From Pithys albifrons albifrons (lineage: Eukaryota > Chordata > Aves > Passeriformes > Thamnophilidae), in contig NC_092497.1 in assembly GCF_047495875.1 (NCBI RefSeq), positions 77,709,249 to 77,773,248 of the forward strand: DNA of 64,000 nt. The letters are read 5' to 3'. The notes below the pieces were generated by a model, which saw only the letters and a list, made by a program, of their open reading frames with translations, was not told where the DNA came from and did no database searches. Made by a program: the position numbers and the translations under genes. This document shows, piece after piece, positions 45,137 through 58,747 of the stretch; positions within the stretch are counted from its first letter, which is position 1, and every line of letters begins with the position of its first letter.

Positions 45137-47219
45137 CCCTTGCTTTTGATAGTCACAATAAAAATGTCCGAACTTTTAAGGAGAAAATGCTTTGCTCTGA
45201 AGAGCTCCAGGTTGCTTCAAAATGTTTGTAGGGGTTGAAGTGAACAATTGTTTCAACATGATCTACAAGCAACTTGGAAACTGTTTTCTTTTTGCTACTA
45301 GAAATGAATATGGCAACTTGGTATCTGTAAAGTAAGATACATGTAGGTATCCCCCAAAATGCTAGGATAGTGAAAAGAATTCAGAAAAGTTTATTTGAAG
45401 GCAAGAACACAAAAATCTTACAAAACAATACTAGCTGTGCTTTCAGAGAATGGGGCCTGAGAAAAAACAAACCTGTTTGTTCCTGGGTTTTATCATCACC
45501 TCTGGCCTCCCTCCCCCAGGCTCACTAATGGCATGGTCTGTAACACTGTGTGGAATTCTCTCTCCTCAGACCAGAGAGACTGCAGCTTTTCTCTGATATG
45601 CAAAAGAAGGGAAAGAAAAACATCAAACCATTTATGAGAAAAGTCCTCTTAGGCAGGAAAGGCTTCTTAAATGAAAAACAAATCCTAACTTCTTGTTACA
45701 AATTATTCCAAAAGGATACCTATTCCTACAGTCATTTCAGCAGCTTCTCATTTTTAGGGGTATATGTGATTGTTTTCACTGAAAAGATGTGCTAACATTT
45801 TGTAAATGTCTTTAGTCTTATTTCATTCTTGAGTGAGTGTGTGCTCTTTCATCTACATGACAGAGGCTCATAGTTTATAACAGCCATACAGGCTATTCAC
45901 AGGCTAGGCAAGACAGTTGTCAATCATCTTTATCAGAGAGTTTCTTATGCAAGACTGCAGGATTATAATTATTCTCTCTGTATGAGAAAATTATTGTGGT
46001 AGATTTATTGTGGTTCTGTGTATACTGTGAAGTGTATGTTAAGTTCAAATCTTTAAATATATGAAAACCTTAACTTATAAGACCTGAGCAGGAGAAATAA
46101 ATATGAAATGTTTGTTATTATGTACACTGACACAGTAAAAAAATCCAGCCGCCTCCCCAAACTTAATATTTTTCATGTCTATCTGCATTATTTTATGATC
46201 AATGGAATTTCCTGTATTTCAGAATTTGTTTCTTCAAAAAAAATCCATAGCATCATACATAGCTTTCTCTAAATGAAATATATTATTTTCGTACCGAGAG
46301 ATTGAACAGTTTGGATAAAAGGTCCCACATGGTAATTGACCTGTGAACATTTATTGTACCAATTAACCTTTCAAAATGGCATTTATTCTGTCTTGATATC
46401 ATTTTGGGATATTCTGCTTGAAGCAGCTTTCTGCAATGCATGAAAAGCATAAAACTTTGAATTTTGATGCATCATGATTTAAAATATTTTTACTACCTAC
46501 AGACTGAACACACTTCTTCCAATTGCTGTAATCAGTACTAGATGAAAAGGTGCAGAGAAAAGTTTACTCTCTTCTGCCAGTTCCACGAAGAAAAGGAGTA
46601 TTCTTTGTGCTTCAAAACAAAAGTGGTATGGGTACCTACAAGCAGATTCAATTAAGAGGCTTGTCGATGAACTTAATGAAAAAAACTTTCCTAAAAACAA
46701 AAGAGGTGTTTTGATTCCCAAGTAGACTTTTTGTTTGTTTGTTTTATGGTTAGTTTATGTGATTCCTACTTAATGTATTGACTATTTTGACTAATCAGTT
46801 CAAGCTATACTGTGGGCTGACAAATCAGCTTCTGCTGTATGTTGTGTAGATGGTATCAATAGACAACCTTCCTCAATGATTTCTCTATAGCACATTTGTG
46901 CCTAAATCCCTTCATATATGGACATATTTTAGGTAAGAAAGAGGGAATGGAATATCATATAAAGGTTTGTTACTACAATACAGTATGCAGTGGGAAGGTC
47001 TTGGGTTAATAACACAATTGATCTAAGAATAATGCAGCTGTTGAATTCCCCTGGAGTATATTTCCTCAATGTTGAGAAATCATCTATGTTTTCTTTCCTT
47101 ACAGCTGTAGTTAAGGAAATATTTATCCATACAACCTATGGACTAGTTTTCTAGAAAATCATAACTAATATGAATTTGGAGAGAAAGCTATCATTTAGAG
47201 ACACTTAAATTTGCAGAAA
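45137..47219. other. AT-rich sequence, nothing recognised
   Basis: About 2.1 kb of non-coding AT-rich DNA with no repeat or exon identified. Confidence 0.45.
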
Positions 47220-47325
47220 ATAATAGAATCTTTTATGTTGGAAAAGGTCTTTAAAATCAACAAGGCCAACCATTCAAATGCTGAACTTGAGCAGGATTAT
47301 CTGAGCTACTGGAACACCTAAAAAC
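47220..47325 (-). mobile_element. Decayed CR1 3' end fragment
   Basis: The sequence taatagaatcttttatgttgg followed by aaaggtctttaaaatcaaca resembles the reversed CR1 3' terminus (tagaatcat, ggttggaaaagacc, gatcatcaagtccaacc). It is heavily diverged, which suggests an old copy. Confidence 0.6.
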
Positions 47326-48868
47326 ACACTGCTTTTGGTCTGCCTTTAGATTCCCTCAGCAGCTTACTTTGGACATTCTTTTGTTTGTATTTTAAGTACT
47401 TACAATTAATGTGGCAGCCCTATGTTCTGCCTAGTGGGTATTAACCAGTGGCAGATTGTGTTTCAGAGTTAGTTTTTCTCAGCAAGAACCACCCTCAGAG
47501 CAAGAAGTTCAGGCAAAGCGTTAATAAGGTTTGATGGTCTTTTGCACAGCACTTCACTCTTTATTATTCATCTAATTTATCTGAAATTGCATTTCGTCTT
47601 CTTGGCATACAAAGACAAGGCTCTAATTTCCATGACAGCCTGCTCTAATATGCAAAAATTGCAGTAGAGAAGGAAGACCAAACTGCTTTCACCTCCAGCA
47701 AATCATCTACAGAAGTAAATAGCAGCACAAGCTAACTGTATTACAGCAGTTTCTTCATGTGATGCTAGTTCAGATACGGTGAATGATAACTATAAAATAA
47801 AGTTTAATAGAGAGATCTTCTCTCAGAATTTTTCTCCTTGGGCTGTCAATCTGTGCTTCACCTGCTGGACAATGGCACTACAGCTCTTAAGTGGTTGCCT
47901 ATGTGGAGAGCATAAACTGAGAAATTACATCCCAGTGACTTCTGAAAGTTTTGAATGCATAGCTCAGTGCTCAGGAAAACTTCTCTCCCTTGTGAGCAGC
48001 CATGCCTACCTGCTTGATACCTGAAGAACTCAAAGAAAGAAGTCAGGCTCATTAGAAAGCGAGAAGGGTTTGGCAAGCAGTACAAGTCTTCTTGCAGCTT
48101 AGCAGCAAATGCAACCTCTGCTATCATTGGCACAGCAGGCAATAATGTCTGCTTGCTTGAATAGGAAGTCATCATATAATGTGATGTAATAGTGACTGGG
48201 TGTTTGAGGTACACAAGCAAGTACAGAGCTTTGTGTTTGATGTGGTTGTACACAGTAGTGTGCTGGCTGTCAACAAGGATCATTCAAGAAAATCACTAAA
48301 TAATATGTACTGACCTCTCACAATGCCTTTGTTGTTTTCCCAGGTAGGTTTATCTCTCTTTGTGATAGAGAATTCAGAATAGTTTCTGCTGGATTGCATT
48401 TTTTTCTGTAGGATGTATTAATGAAGTTTTGGGTCACACTGAAGTGTTCCATGCAGTGATATAACTGAAGTGAGTGTATAATGTAAGGGAACGATTTTTT
48501 GCAGACCTGATGGTATTTACAGATTTATGAAGTCTGCTCAGATACAAGCTTTTCTATTAACATTTCTGCCCACCATCAACCTTAATCAGCAGCCACACCT
48601 TTCCAAATCAACAAAAATGAAGTCATTAAATCAGAGATGAGTTGGAAATTAGGGCGATCTATCATTCTGTTCCAAATAAAGTGTCTCTAATGAATATATG
48701 TGTATGTCCCCATTTCCTTGTGGAGTTTGGCTTTGACAACAGCCACGTAGCCTGCATCACTTCTGAGATACATTTTGGACTGTGTCTCAGACTGCATAGT
48801 TTTGCCCAGAGAGTCCCATCCCCGTTAACAGTTGCTGACCAAGGGAAAATGGCTCCCCAGTAAACATT
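47326..48868. other. AT-rich sequence, nothing recognised
   Basis: Non-coding. The 141-residue minus frame at 47858-48283 has no recognisable domain and is not called. Confidence 0.45.
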
Positions 48869-49446
48869 TGACACCCAGTGTTGAGGTGAGATGAAGAAGC
48901 ACTTTATTAATGAAAGAGCAGACCTAAAAGGGTCAGTTATGGGAGGTACTCAGAACTGAGTAGAAACTTAAAGAGGATTGGGTAAAGGTGTGTCAGCAAC
49001 CATTAAACATCCAATAAGAAAGAGTTCTGGAAAGAGGAAGGGAGTCTGAGGGGAGGGCTTTGGCACTGGGATGCAATAGGGCGAGGGCATGGGCAGAATG
49101 GATAATTGACTAACAGAATAGTCAATGAGGAAACGCTTATCAAATGACAGGAGAACTAACCAATAGGGACTCAGGGATTGGGGCAGAATGGGTGGAAGGG
49201 GCAGGCGCATTTCCAGTTGACCTGCTGGCAGCATGGCACAGGAAGGATTCCCTCAGGCAGGGCCGCACCAGTCCAGACTCCCCGGTGGGTCCTGGATGCT
49301 GCTGCACAGAGCAACACCCACAGTGGTGGCTGCATTGGCAGCCCAGGGCAGGGACTGTGCCCAGGTGGGGCTGGTCCAGCCCCAGAGATCACCCTGGAGC
49401 CTCAGCAGTGCCATAGTTCATTAGGGAATAACTGCAGGGGGGAACA
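48869..49446 (-). mobile_element. LTR related to family C
   Basis: It shares the family C layout: a start near TGACACCCAG, ctttatt (48900-48906, a reversed AATAAAG), aaagggtcagttatgggag, ggagtctgaggggagggctttgg, cagggattgggg, then a GC-rich right half ending ggggggaaca. It is about 578 bp. No matching target duplication was found, so the ends are approximate. The short frames in the GC-rich half are by-products. Confidence 0.62.
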
Positions 49447-50653
49447 CACTGGAGGTGAATGAAGTGGGGGGTGGAAACTGAAGGGGATGGTACAGAACCC
49501 AAAACCTGTACAAAGTATTTTCCAACATTCGACTTTCAAAATTCCAGACTTTCAAGTCCACTATCTATCCCTATTCCCATCAGCTCTGCTTCCTCTCAAT
49601 CTTCATTCATTGCTGACTATATTGTTTCCATTCTTCATATGCTATTCGTTTCCCTACACCCTGCTGTAATGAATTCCACTGTGCTCAACAAGTCAGCGGG
49701 AGATGGATAGGGGTAAATTCTGGATTTGGGCACCTGCTAATGGGAGAGATTTGGAAAGCTTACCTGTTCTTAGTGCTAACCTGTTTGAGAACCATGATCT
49801 GTGGCTGGCTACCAACAGAGAGATAATGGAGTTGTTTTGTTGTTTAACTTTTTATTTGAACATGCCAAAGATTGCAAATTCTTAATAAATTTTGTGTCTC
49901 AAAACTGCAGGGTGTCAAAGCCAGTCCTATATAAATTTCTTTCCATTAAAATTGCTGTTCAGCTCATCCTGTTTTTAATTATCATGACACGTGGTTCTTA
50001 ATGGATCTTTCATTTTGTCAAGATATATTTTTACATTACTAATGAATGTTCCTCAGAGATATAGACATGCAGTGCACTGATACTGATAAGAGCGTCTAAA
50101 TTACAGTTGACCGTCCCAGTCCCTGGTTCCTTTTCAGACACAAGGCAACAAAAAGGGAAAACCCCATAATCTACCAACACCCACCCCCCACCCCTACCAC
50201 AACCTACCAACCAATGAAACTAAAAATAAACCCCAAAACAAAACAGAAACCAACCAAACAAAAGTCCTTGTTTGCCTTTCTTTTGGTTTTCTTATCTACT
50301 TGCTCTGATACGATTTTAAACCAAGGATACTGTCACAAGAACTGGTTTATATTACAATAAAACATTGACTAGTCAAAATATTCAGATATAGACTGAATTA
50401 TGAACCATGACAAGGCCCTCTTCCTAGGCACTGCTTGCCAAATGAGTGTGGCATTCATGCAGTTCTGTATTGCAGGGATTTAAGCTCCATCAAAGGTTTA
50501 CTATAACTTTTAACTGAGGAAAAATAGACTATTGCTTGGGGACTTTGGTATAGAGTACAGAATATAATTTGTTGTGTATTTCTTTGATTCCCATATTTTT
50601 TATTGTCTTCAAATTTCTACTTTGGCAAAAGAAAAATAGTTTCAGAAGGAGAT
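49447..50653. other. Sequence between two LTRs, low-complexity patch
   Basis: Mostly AT-rich. A C/A-rich low-complexity patch lies at about 50160-50260 (ccaacaccc, ccccacccc). No gene recognised. Confidence 0.45.
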
Positions 50654-51470
50654 TTTAGTTTGAGGGAAACTGAAGTGGTTGCCAAGACCAGAGGAAAGGA
50701 TTCCTCCTCAATAACCATATCACCCCTTATTAAATTTAGAAAAAAACCCCAAAACTTTAATTAGAAAATGTATATAAGAAGGATAACTGTTCTTAACTAC
50801 TAGATATAGATATAGATATAACTATGAACAGACCAGAACAAACTAATCCCCCAGCACCAAGAAAAAAAACCCAACAATCCCCCCAAAAGTGTGGGTTCCT
50901 CCTGGTGCAGTTATATTTATGGACAGTGTCAGTGTCACACCTCAGCTGGCTGTGAGGTGAATTCTCAGTCTTTTCGCAGTGAGGACAAGGGTGTGAAGGA
51001 CTCACATGGTGCAGGATGGAGCCTTTCCAATGGGCAGAAGAGCAGACTCTCTCCTTGTCCTTTGGTCAAAAGAAGGTAACACAGGGTGTTGAGGAGTGGT
51101 GGTAATTCCCAGAAATCTCCTTGCAGTCGAGGTCAGTCCCCAGGAAGAGAAGGTCTGCAGGGTGTCCCAAAGCAGCTATGACCCTCTCTCTCTACTCTCT
51201 CTTTGAAACTCAGGATGCCCAGAAATGGAGGGTGGGGGGAAGGCGAGGAGCAGAGTCAGAAGGAACTCTGACCAGCTCAGCAAAACAGTGGCTCTTTTTC
51301 TGCAGCTTCTCAAAATGAAGTGAAGCCAGCACACAGGAAAAACCTCTCCCCAGGTGAATTGAGTCTGTTTTCTCACCTCCACCCCACCATTCAGGTGGAA
51401 TCTGAAGCCATCAACCACTCCTTTGTTCTCAGTCCCGGCACTTCAAGTCCCAAAACTTTTGTCTTGTCAG
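50654..51470 (-). mobile_element. Old LTR related to family A
   Basis: It follows the order of family A on the minus strand: tttgaggg, a pyrimidine/purine-rich block, aaggataactgttcttaacta, a short-repeat site (here atatagatatagatata), cagacca, cccagcacca, then ggacagtgtcagtgtcacacctcagctggctg. Divergence from the other copies is large and both ends are uncertain. No target duplication found. Confidence 0.58.
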
Positions 51471-54400
51471 GGTGAGAAAAATTCCCTGAAGGAACTCTTT
51501 TGACATTCTGATACAAAAACTTCAAAAGACAATAATTTTGACACTAATAGTCCCTAGCAAATTAATAACCTTATATTGTAGCAAAGATGGTAGGACAAGA
51601 GATCTGATGGTAGTTTTAAGCTTTTTTATTGGTGCAATCATTGTCCTTGGCATTGTAGAAATTTCTGTTTGCTTTCCTCATGGAAGAGCAAAGTATTATT
51701 GATGTTTATTTATTATAGTTTATTTATGTATTGCTAGAAATTCTATGGAAAACATTTACTGTTCTAAGTATTCCTGTGATTCTCTTTTTACCCTCAAAGC
51801 ATCTCCAACCGTGGAATTTTTTCCCACAGAAAGCGGTAAAGCAGCCTTATTATGTTCTTAGAAATGTACAGGATAGGTCTTCAGGTGACACTGAGTTCCT
51901 GCTAGTTTGCTTTTTAATGAATTCCTAATATAGATCTGTCTACCAATTCTCTAGTTATGGGCCTCCTTGAAGTTATTGCTGTCAAAGAGCATACACCCTG
52001 TTGTGGGTTTTAGTAAGCCTGTTCCCAAAGTGCTGTCATGCGTCTAACAGAGTAGAGCTAGAGTGTCCAAGGCAAAGGGTCTCAATCCCCTACCTCAATA
52101 ATCTTTCCACTCAAGATTGCAGGACACAGATACACTGCCTTTGTGGGTTTTTGTGTGTTTTTCTTTCCCTTTCTCTTCACCCTTTCCCTTCTTTCCCCTT
52201 TCCCTTCACCCTTCATCTTCACCCTTCTCCCTTTCCCTTTCCTTTCCCTTCCCTTTCCCTTCACCCTTCACTCTTTCCCTTCACCCTTTCCCTTTCCCTT
52301 CTTCAGAAAGGACAGGCAGGCTGAACTTTTCTCAGCTGGTGAGCCACAGAGATTAGGACAATATTCTTTAAATTATAGTCTGTTTGTGCTTTTTCATGGC
52401 TGCATGATCCAGGTATGAAGAGGAATGCTTACTAAGACAAATGCTGCTGTCAGATTCATCAGCTTACTATGGCAACGTTCTTGCTGAACTACATATTATA
52501 GACAGTGGATCTGTCATGTCCATTGACTGCTCAGCTGCCCCTCCTCATCTTTTAAAATTTGTTGTGGTTTATGCTTGTATGAAGACATTTCTAGATATCT
52601 GTAGCAGTTACATAACTTCCCTTGAAAGGTCTGTGAAAATATTGCAGATGGAACAAAAAACGTGACAAATTTCTCATCCCCAACAACTTCCTTATATATG
52701 GTCAGGAGTTCTGCTGTGACCGGTATGGCAGAATTTCGTTGTTCTGTTATACTTGTCAGTCAGGGATGTTCAAAAGCCTTAAAAAACACTGAGATGCTCC
52801 TCAGTTCATACCTGAAGCTGACACTGACTTGAAATTTCTCATTGATAGGAAACTTTGAACTCTGATCTAGGTTTGGATGTAGGAAGAGCTCTGAATACAT
52901 TTTCTGGTAGGACTGATTAGTTGAATTTTAGAAACCTGTATTTGGGGAGATCACACAGTAAGAGATGATGTCTTCCTCTTTTCTCTTTGTGTTACGTATA
53001 CAAGAGCTGAACTAGGTAGTTATTAACAGAAGAGACAAATAATTCACAGAAAAATCAAAATTCTTCATTTTTCAATAAAATACCTACAACTATGGAACCC
53101 ATCACTATAAATCTATCTTGGTAAAATACTTGCTGAGATAAACTGGGCTGTGCTTTCTTAAATGTCCTAAATTTTCTTAAATGTCTTTGCAGTAGAACTT
53201 GATTTTCCAGTTTCAGACATTGTTACAAATTATCTGAGCATGCCAGGCAGATGTCTCTTTGGTCTGTGGAAAATGCAGTACTTAACAGTGATTAAGCGAT
53301 CCTGTCTTTAAAATAAAGTGCGAATTTGCTAAGAGCAACTCATTGAGATGGTAGAGCTGAGGGCAAGTTGGAGGAGACTCAGAAATAAGATGGATAAGAG
53401 CAGTTACTGCAACCACCTGAAGTGAGTTTTAGGGGTGAAAGAGGTAAAAGAAGATGGAATATTTCCTGTTAAAGGCTTGAAATGAAATGACTGTTGAGAA
53501 AAGACTGTATAATGAAAGACAAACATGTTGTCTTCTTAAATAAGGAAGTGAAACTGGGGGTGGAACTGTCAGAATAACAGTGAAGTGTCATTAAGGCATG
53601 AGGCTTTCTTCTCATTCGTCCAAGCCTTTGGTGTATACCCTGTTTTGTGTCCTAAGTGGAAGTGCAATTAGGGTGATCTCTTGGCTTTCTTTGACTTAGT
53701 CCACTATCTTCAGCTTCTTCATTTAGCAGTGAGATTTTGCTGATCTATGTATAGATCAGGCTAAGGAAAACAAATTCATGAAAGGTGAGAAGGAAAGACA
53801 CATTTAAAAAAAATGAAAGCACATAATGATAACTACTGGAGACCCACTCTGATATTTAACTTTGACAAACAACTTCATGCAACAAGAAACTGGGATTCCT
53901 AAGGAGATGATTAAGGATTTTTATTTTGATTTCCAGATTGTCTATAAGAACAAACAGAAACAAATGCAAAACAATCAATTTTATTATTATTTTTATTATA
54001 TTTTGGCTGGTATAAGCTCACATATCAAAGCCCAGGCTCCCTAAGCATTGAATCAGTCCAGTGATCAACCTTGCATTTGAGGGTGCCAATTCTAATCACT
54101 TGTTGTGCATGCACAGGGTCTCTTGTTAACAATAGTGTTGTGATTATGATCCATTTTCTAGTGGAGCGTGGTCAAAAACCACCCATATGCACAAAAAGTA
54201 GAGGTGACTCCAAAACAAACTCTCTGCCATTTCTGCCTCCAAAACAAACTGCCATTTCTGCTGAAGTAACAGTTCTGCCTTTCCATGCCAATAGCAGCTG
54301 ACTTACTCTTCACAGAGATTGTAAGTGCTCTCAGGTTCACTGTACCAGTTACACAAAGATTCCTACTGAAATGCATAAAATTATTTGTATATCTGACATA

Positions 54401-54497
54401 TACACTGTTTAAAATATCAGAACAGCTCCATGTTGTTTTCAGTGTTTCCAACAGTACAGTCAATTTTTTAAAATGTGTGACCAATTGTAATAAATTG
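51471..54497. other. AT-rich sequence with pyrimidine tract
   Basis: About 3 kb. Apart from the pyrimidine tract at 52159-52305 and a short tandem duplication near 54215-54260 (ccaaaacaaactctctgcca and a variant), nothing is recognised. Confidence 0.45.
52159..52305. repeat. Homopyrimidine (CCCTTT/CTTCAC) minisatellite
   Basis: A nearly pure C/T tract of irregular ccctttcccttcac-type units. It ends in ttcttcag, which looks like a splice acceptor, but no coding exon follows. Confidence 0.9.
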
Positions 54498-54527
54498 TAT
54501 GTATGTATGTATGTATGTATGTATGGC
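54498..54527. repeat. (GTAT)n microsatellite
   Basis: Seven GTAT units directly left of the SINE-tail fragment. On the minus strand it forms the (ATAC)n terminal repeat of that fragment. Confidence 0.95.
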
Positions 54528-54625
54528 TAGACTTTGTGAACAAAGATTTGGGAAGGGCTCTACCTATGTGGGTGTGTCCTTTGAGTCTGTGCAGTGGAAA
54601 TGGATAGAGGCACAGGTATACTTGG
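54525..54625 (-). mobile_element. SINE/LINE 3' tail fragment
   Basis: On the minus strand it shares gtgcctc, cacacccacat, agagccc, cccaaatct and aagtct.gccat, in order and spacing, with the tail of the SINE at 44775-44870. It lacks the tRNA and 5S parts and ends in (ATAC)n. It is either a 5'-truncated SINE or the 3' end of the LINE whose tail the SINE borrows. Confidence 0.75.
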
Positions 54626-57600
54626 GCAACTTAACAGCATTAGCATCATGCAATAAACTCATTTAAATGGAATTTTACTGTCCTTATTTTTCAGTGCATT
54701 CCAAGTGGAGCCAGCAAAAAAGGCAGGAAGAGAACTGAGGGAACCAATTCCAAATGAAGAGTATCACAGGAAGGCCTTGATGATCTCTATGGGATTTCAA
54801 ATAGACTTCTGAAAAGCAAACAGTAGAGAATTTATGTTGGGGTTTTTTTTGAGACTTATATGAACACAGTAAACTTTCACAAGGAATCTGCTTATGCCTA
54901 GTACCTATGTTCTTCTCCTGGATTCAATTAATCAATGAAATAGACTAACTTCTCCTCGTGGTCAAGCCTATTGAGTTATTGATGACAGATTTATTTGCTG
55001 AGCTTGTATCTTAAATAAATTTTTAATGGCTCTCTTATTTTTATGTTTGTATTGACATTTCTTTTTAATTCACAGAAGAATTCACCTGTCATTTATCGAC
55101 ATTTTGAAACATGTTGGTGTATATTTCCCCAACTTAACTTTTTGAAAAAAAAAAATGCAGACCAGTCTATAACTTTCTCATATTTCTTTATTTGCATGTT
55201 CAGTTTGCACTGTTTCTTGTTTAAAGTATCCTGAATTACTAAAAGGCTTCTACATTAAATCTGAACAAAATGAAGGCTGTTTTTTAAAACCATGTTGTTA
55301 TTTTCATAGTGTTTCAGTAGCAAAAGTCATGTTTAAACTTTAAAATGTTGTGGAGGTTTAGATGCATTTACCCTCAAAACTGAATTAACTTTTGCTTTTA
55401 ATGCTGTTGTTATAGGTGATCAGGCCAAATTATTGAGCCAAAACTCAATATTTAGATTTTAGCAGCAATTTTTCAGTTAGACAGGGTCAGCAAACAGCGT
55501 GCTGCAGACACGCTGGGCACAGCTGAGAGAACTTCCTTATTCTCCTCAAGTTGGCAAAGAATTACAAATTTTTCACTTAAGTTATAGTGTCTGTTAGTTC
55601 CTCTTTTTCTTCGATTCTCCCAGCTCCAGTGAATTTGGGGACTTTCCACTTGATCTCACTCGGATCTTCTGTGCATGCTTCATCCCGTTACTAGAGGGTC
55701 TTTTTCCTGCTGGGTGGTCTTGAGGTGGCCTTAGAGTGGTTGTCTCTACTGTTTACACATGCACGATCTATATTTTATTACATAATGTTGCAAGTGTTGC
55801 CTTATATGGTACAATACAAGCTGAGCAAGCATTAATATATAAAATAATACTGACCAAGCAAGTCTGCACCAATAAAAAAGGAAACACTGTGGTTTGTGGT
55901 TAAGTCAGGCTATGGGGAAACTCATGGTGAGACAGCAAATATTAATAGAACACTAACTTGCAATCTCACCCTGAATTACACCACAACTTCATTAATTATT
56001 AAAGTTTTATTTAATTAATGACTTTAATTAATACGCAAATTTTATTCTATATTAATCCAGTTATTACACTGTGTTTATTTCCTGCAGAGTTTTTTCTTAT
56101 TTAATTGTGAACACATGACATGAAGTCTAAGTATTAAGAAAAATATTTGTTTCATTACTTGTCTTTGTTATCATTTAAAAGTAGGGTAGAGAAGTAATGC
56201 TTTTGAGTTCATTGATGCATCATCTAAATGTTTACTGTTGCAGCACAGAGGCAAAGACAGTAGCTGAGCATTGAAATAACCTTATCATGAACTGAAGGTT
56301 CATGTCACCAACAGATTCAGATGATGGAGGAGGAAGAGCTCTCTTCTGTCCATAAAATCATATGCCTAAACTTTTGCTTGGCACTTGCACTAGCCTAAAT
56401 TATTCTTTTTTCAATGGCACCAGGATGCAATTCACTAGTGTAAATGTGGAAATGACTTAGTTTTATTCAGAAACAAAACAAGAGAAAGAAACAATGAAAT
56501 GAGGACGCATTATCACTTACCATCACATCACAGTGTACAGAGAGTACCTTCTTCATCTGGATTTTAGAATGTCCTACCTCACTTTTTAGTTGGATTTATC
56601 TTTTCCTATCCTAAAGCATAACATAAAACACAGACAGGAATTTATAAGTTCTCAAGTTTTAATCCACTGAGGAATTCATCCCAATTATGGACAAAATCTT
56701 CATGCCCTGACAGTGAAGCTGTTCTTTGCTCTGCACAGGGCACTGCTCACAGAGAAATGCATTTAGAGATCTTAAACACATGTTGTGTCATGCATAAGAA
56801 GGGTACTGTCAGGTGAGAAATATGAAGGGAAATGATGGTTTTCTTACAAGCATATTCTCCAGCTTTCTGTTGAGTTAAAAATGGAGTTTATGTTGCCCTG
56901 AATGAGCTTCTCCCCTCACCCTCCATTGACACATTTAATCAGATTTAACATTTTGTGTGCAATTTCTGCTTACTGGCTCATGTATTATTTTTTTCTACAG
57001 TATTTGAGGATTTTCTTTCTTTTTTGTAACCCAGTCACATTATCTCACAAAATCTTCATTTTCTTCTACTTAAAAGTATAATCTCTAATGCTTTCAGATT
57101 TGACTCTACTTTTGCCAATCCTCTTCTTTAATTTGCAGAGGTTTTTTTTTTTTTTTAAACCCATTTCTTAAAGTATAAAAGCCACTGCTAGCTGTGTTAC
57201 CGTGGTAACTGACTTCTCTTTCTTGGAAATTAACTAGATTCTTGTTCATTTGGCCCTGCAGGAACACTGGTTTCACTAACAAAATTTTGATACTATGTGA
57301 CTTTATCTGCCCTCAAATACCAGTGGCCTGGTTCTCAACTTATATGCAAGCTCAATGATTTAACTTAGCCCAACTTCATTTGTCTTACCTCTGTTTTACG
57401 CTGGTGAGAGAAAAGGAAATTAAAATGTTCATCCACGCATATTTTGGGCACAATTTTAGTGGTGGTTGTTGATGCAGAATTTGATCACAGATTTGATCAG
57501 AGTCAAATCACACTCAAAGGTCTTGCATCCATAATGAAACAGAAGTCTCATTTAGTTTAAAAGATTTAATTGTGTAACTTGAAAAGATTACTCCTCTAAA

Positions 57601-58307
57601 GACTTGAAATATTTTCCTTACTGACGTTTTTTTAACAGATGTTTTCATCATGCCTTGGAGAGGTTTAAAATAGGGGGAAAAATGTCAGAAATGCTTTTCT
57701 TGGATTTCAAATCTCATTAAGCAGAAGAGTGTCCTCAATGTGTGAAAGAGTCTGAGAAAAAAATAAAAGATCATATACCTTTGAGAAAAAAAAAAAGATC
57801 ATATACCTTTGAACTTTGAGACTATTTTGTTCAGGTTTTGAACTTTAAAATGGGTGACTGCTGAATTTGTAATGGGCTAAGTTAGCATATCAAACTCAAA
57901 GACTCCCAAAGTTTAGTAAATTCAATCCTTCATTTTTATACAAACTTATATTGTATCATTTGAAACCATTCTTGTTTAAAGCAATTCTAATACCAAGGAA
58001 AGGTGTCTGAGTTAATCTCAGTAGACAGGAGAAGGATGACCATCTGAAGGGGTTTTTCCCTTTGTCAAAGGAGGAGATGCATTGCTCATTCAAATGTCAG
58101 CAGTCTTTTCTATTCTGTGCAAAGAAGTTTCACTTCATGACTAAATTTTCTGTTTGAAAAAGATATCTGAATTATTATAATAATGACTCTCATGTTTTTC
58201 AGCAAGTTTATTTCTTCAAAAACATGAACATGTACAAACTGTGGTTGTTCACATTTTCAAAATGAAGTCTGAAGCTTCCTGTGACCCTTATATATAAGAA
58301 GCATCAT
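54626..58307. other. AT-rich sequence, nothing recognised
   Basis: About 3.7 kb, non-coding. It contains a 28-bp-period duplication of gatcatatacctttga (57769 and 57797) embedded in A-runs, and poly-T near 57142. No gene recognised. Confidence 0.45.
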
Positions 58308-58747
58308 AGATTCAGAGTATCATATTGGTTGGGCAAGACTCAAGATTATCCAGTTCAACCAGTGTTCAAGCCAGCCTTGTCAAGTTCACCCTTAGCCTAA
58401 GTGTGATATTTACACAAATTTAAAATATCCCCAGGGATGGTGGTTCTACCACTTCTCCAGGCAGTCCATTCTTGTGTTTGATAACTGCTTTGGTGAAGAA
58501 ATTTTTGCTAATATTCAATCTAAACCTCCCGTGCAACCTGAGGCCATTCCTCTCATTATCTCCATTATTACTTGGTAGAAAAGACCAACTCTCATGTCAT
58601 CGAAACCTCCTTTGAGTCAGTTATAGAGAGCAATAGGACCCCTCTGAGCCTGTTTTTCTCCAGCCTAAACAATCTCAACCCCCTCAATCACTCCTTGTAA
58701 GACTTGTGCTCCACACTCCTTGCCAGCTTTGTTGCTGTTCTTTGAAC
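58308..58747 (-). mobile_element. CR1 3' fragment, old
   Basis: The plus strand reads as reversed CR1: gattcagagtatcatattgg, aagattatccagttcaacc, ccccagggatggtggttctacc, then cctctgagcctgtttttctcc and cttgtgctcc. These parallel the large CR1 at 32390-32820. Many substitutions and no open frame mark an old 5'-truncated copy of about 440 bp. Confidence 0.85.

Noticed and set aside
52159..52325. Splice acceptor after the pyrimidine tract
   Set aside because: The ttcttcag looks right, but no conserved open exon or donor follows. The tract is a simple repeat.
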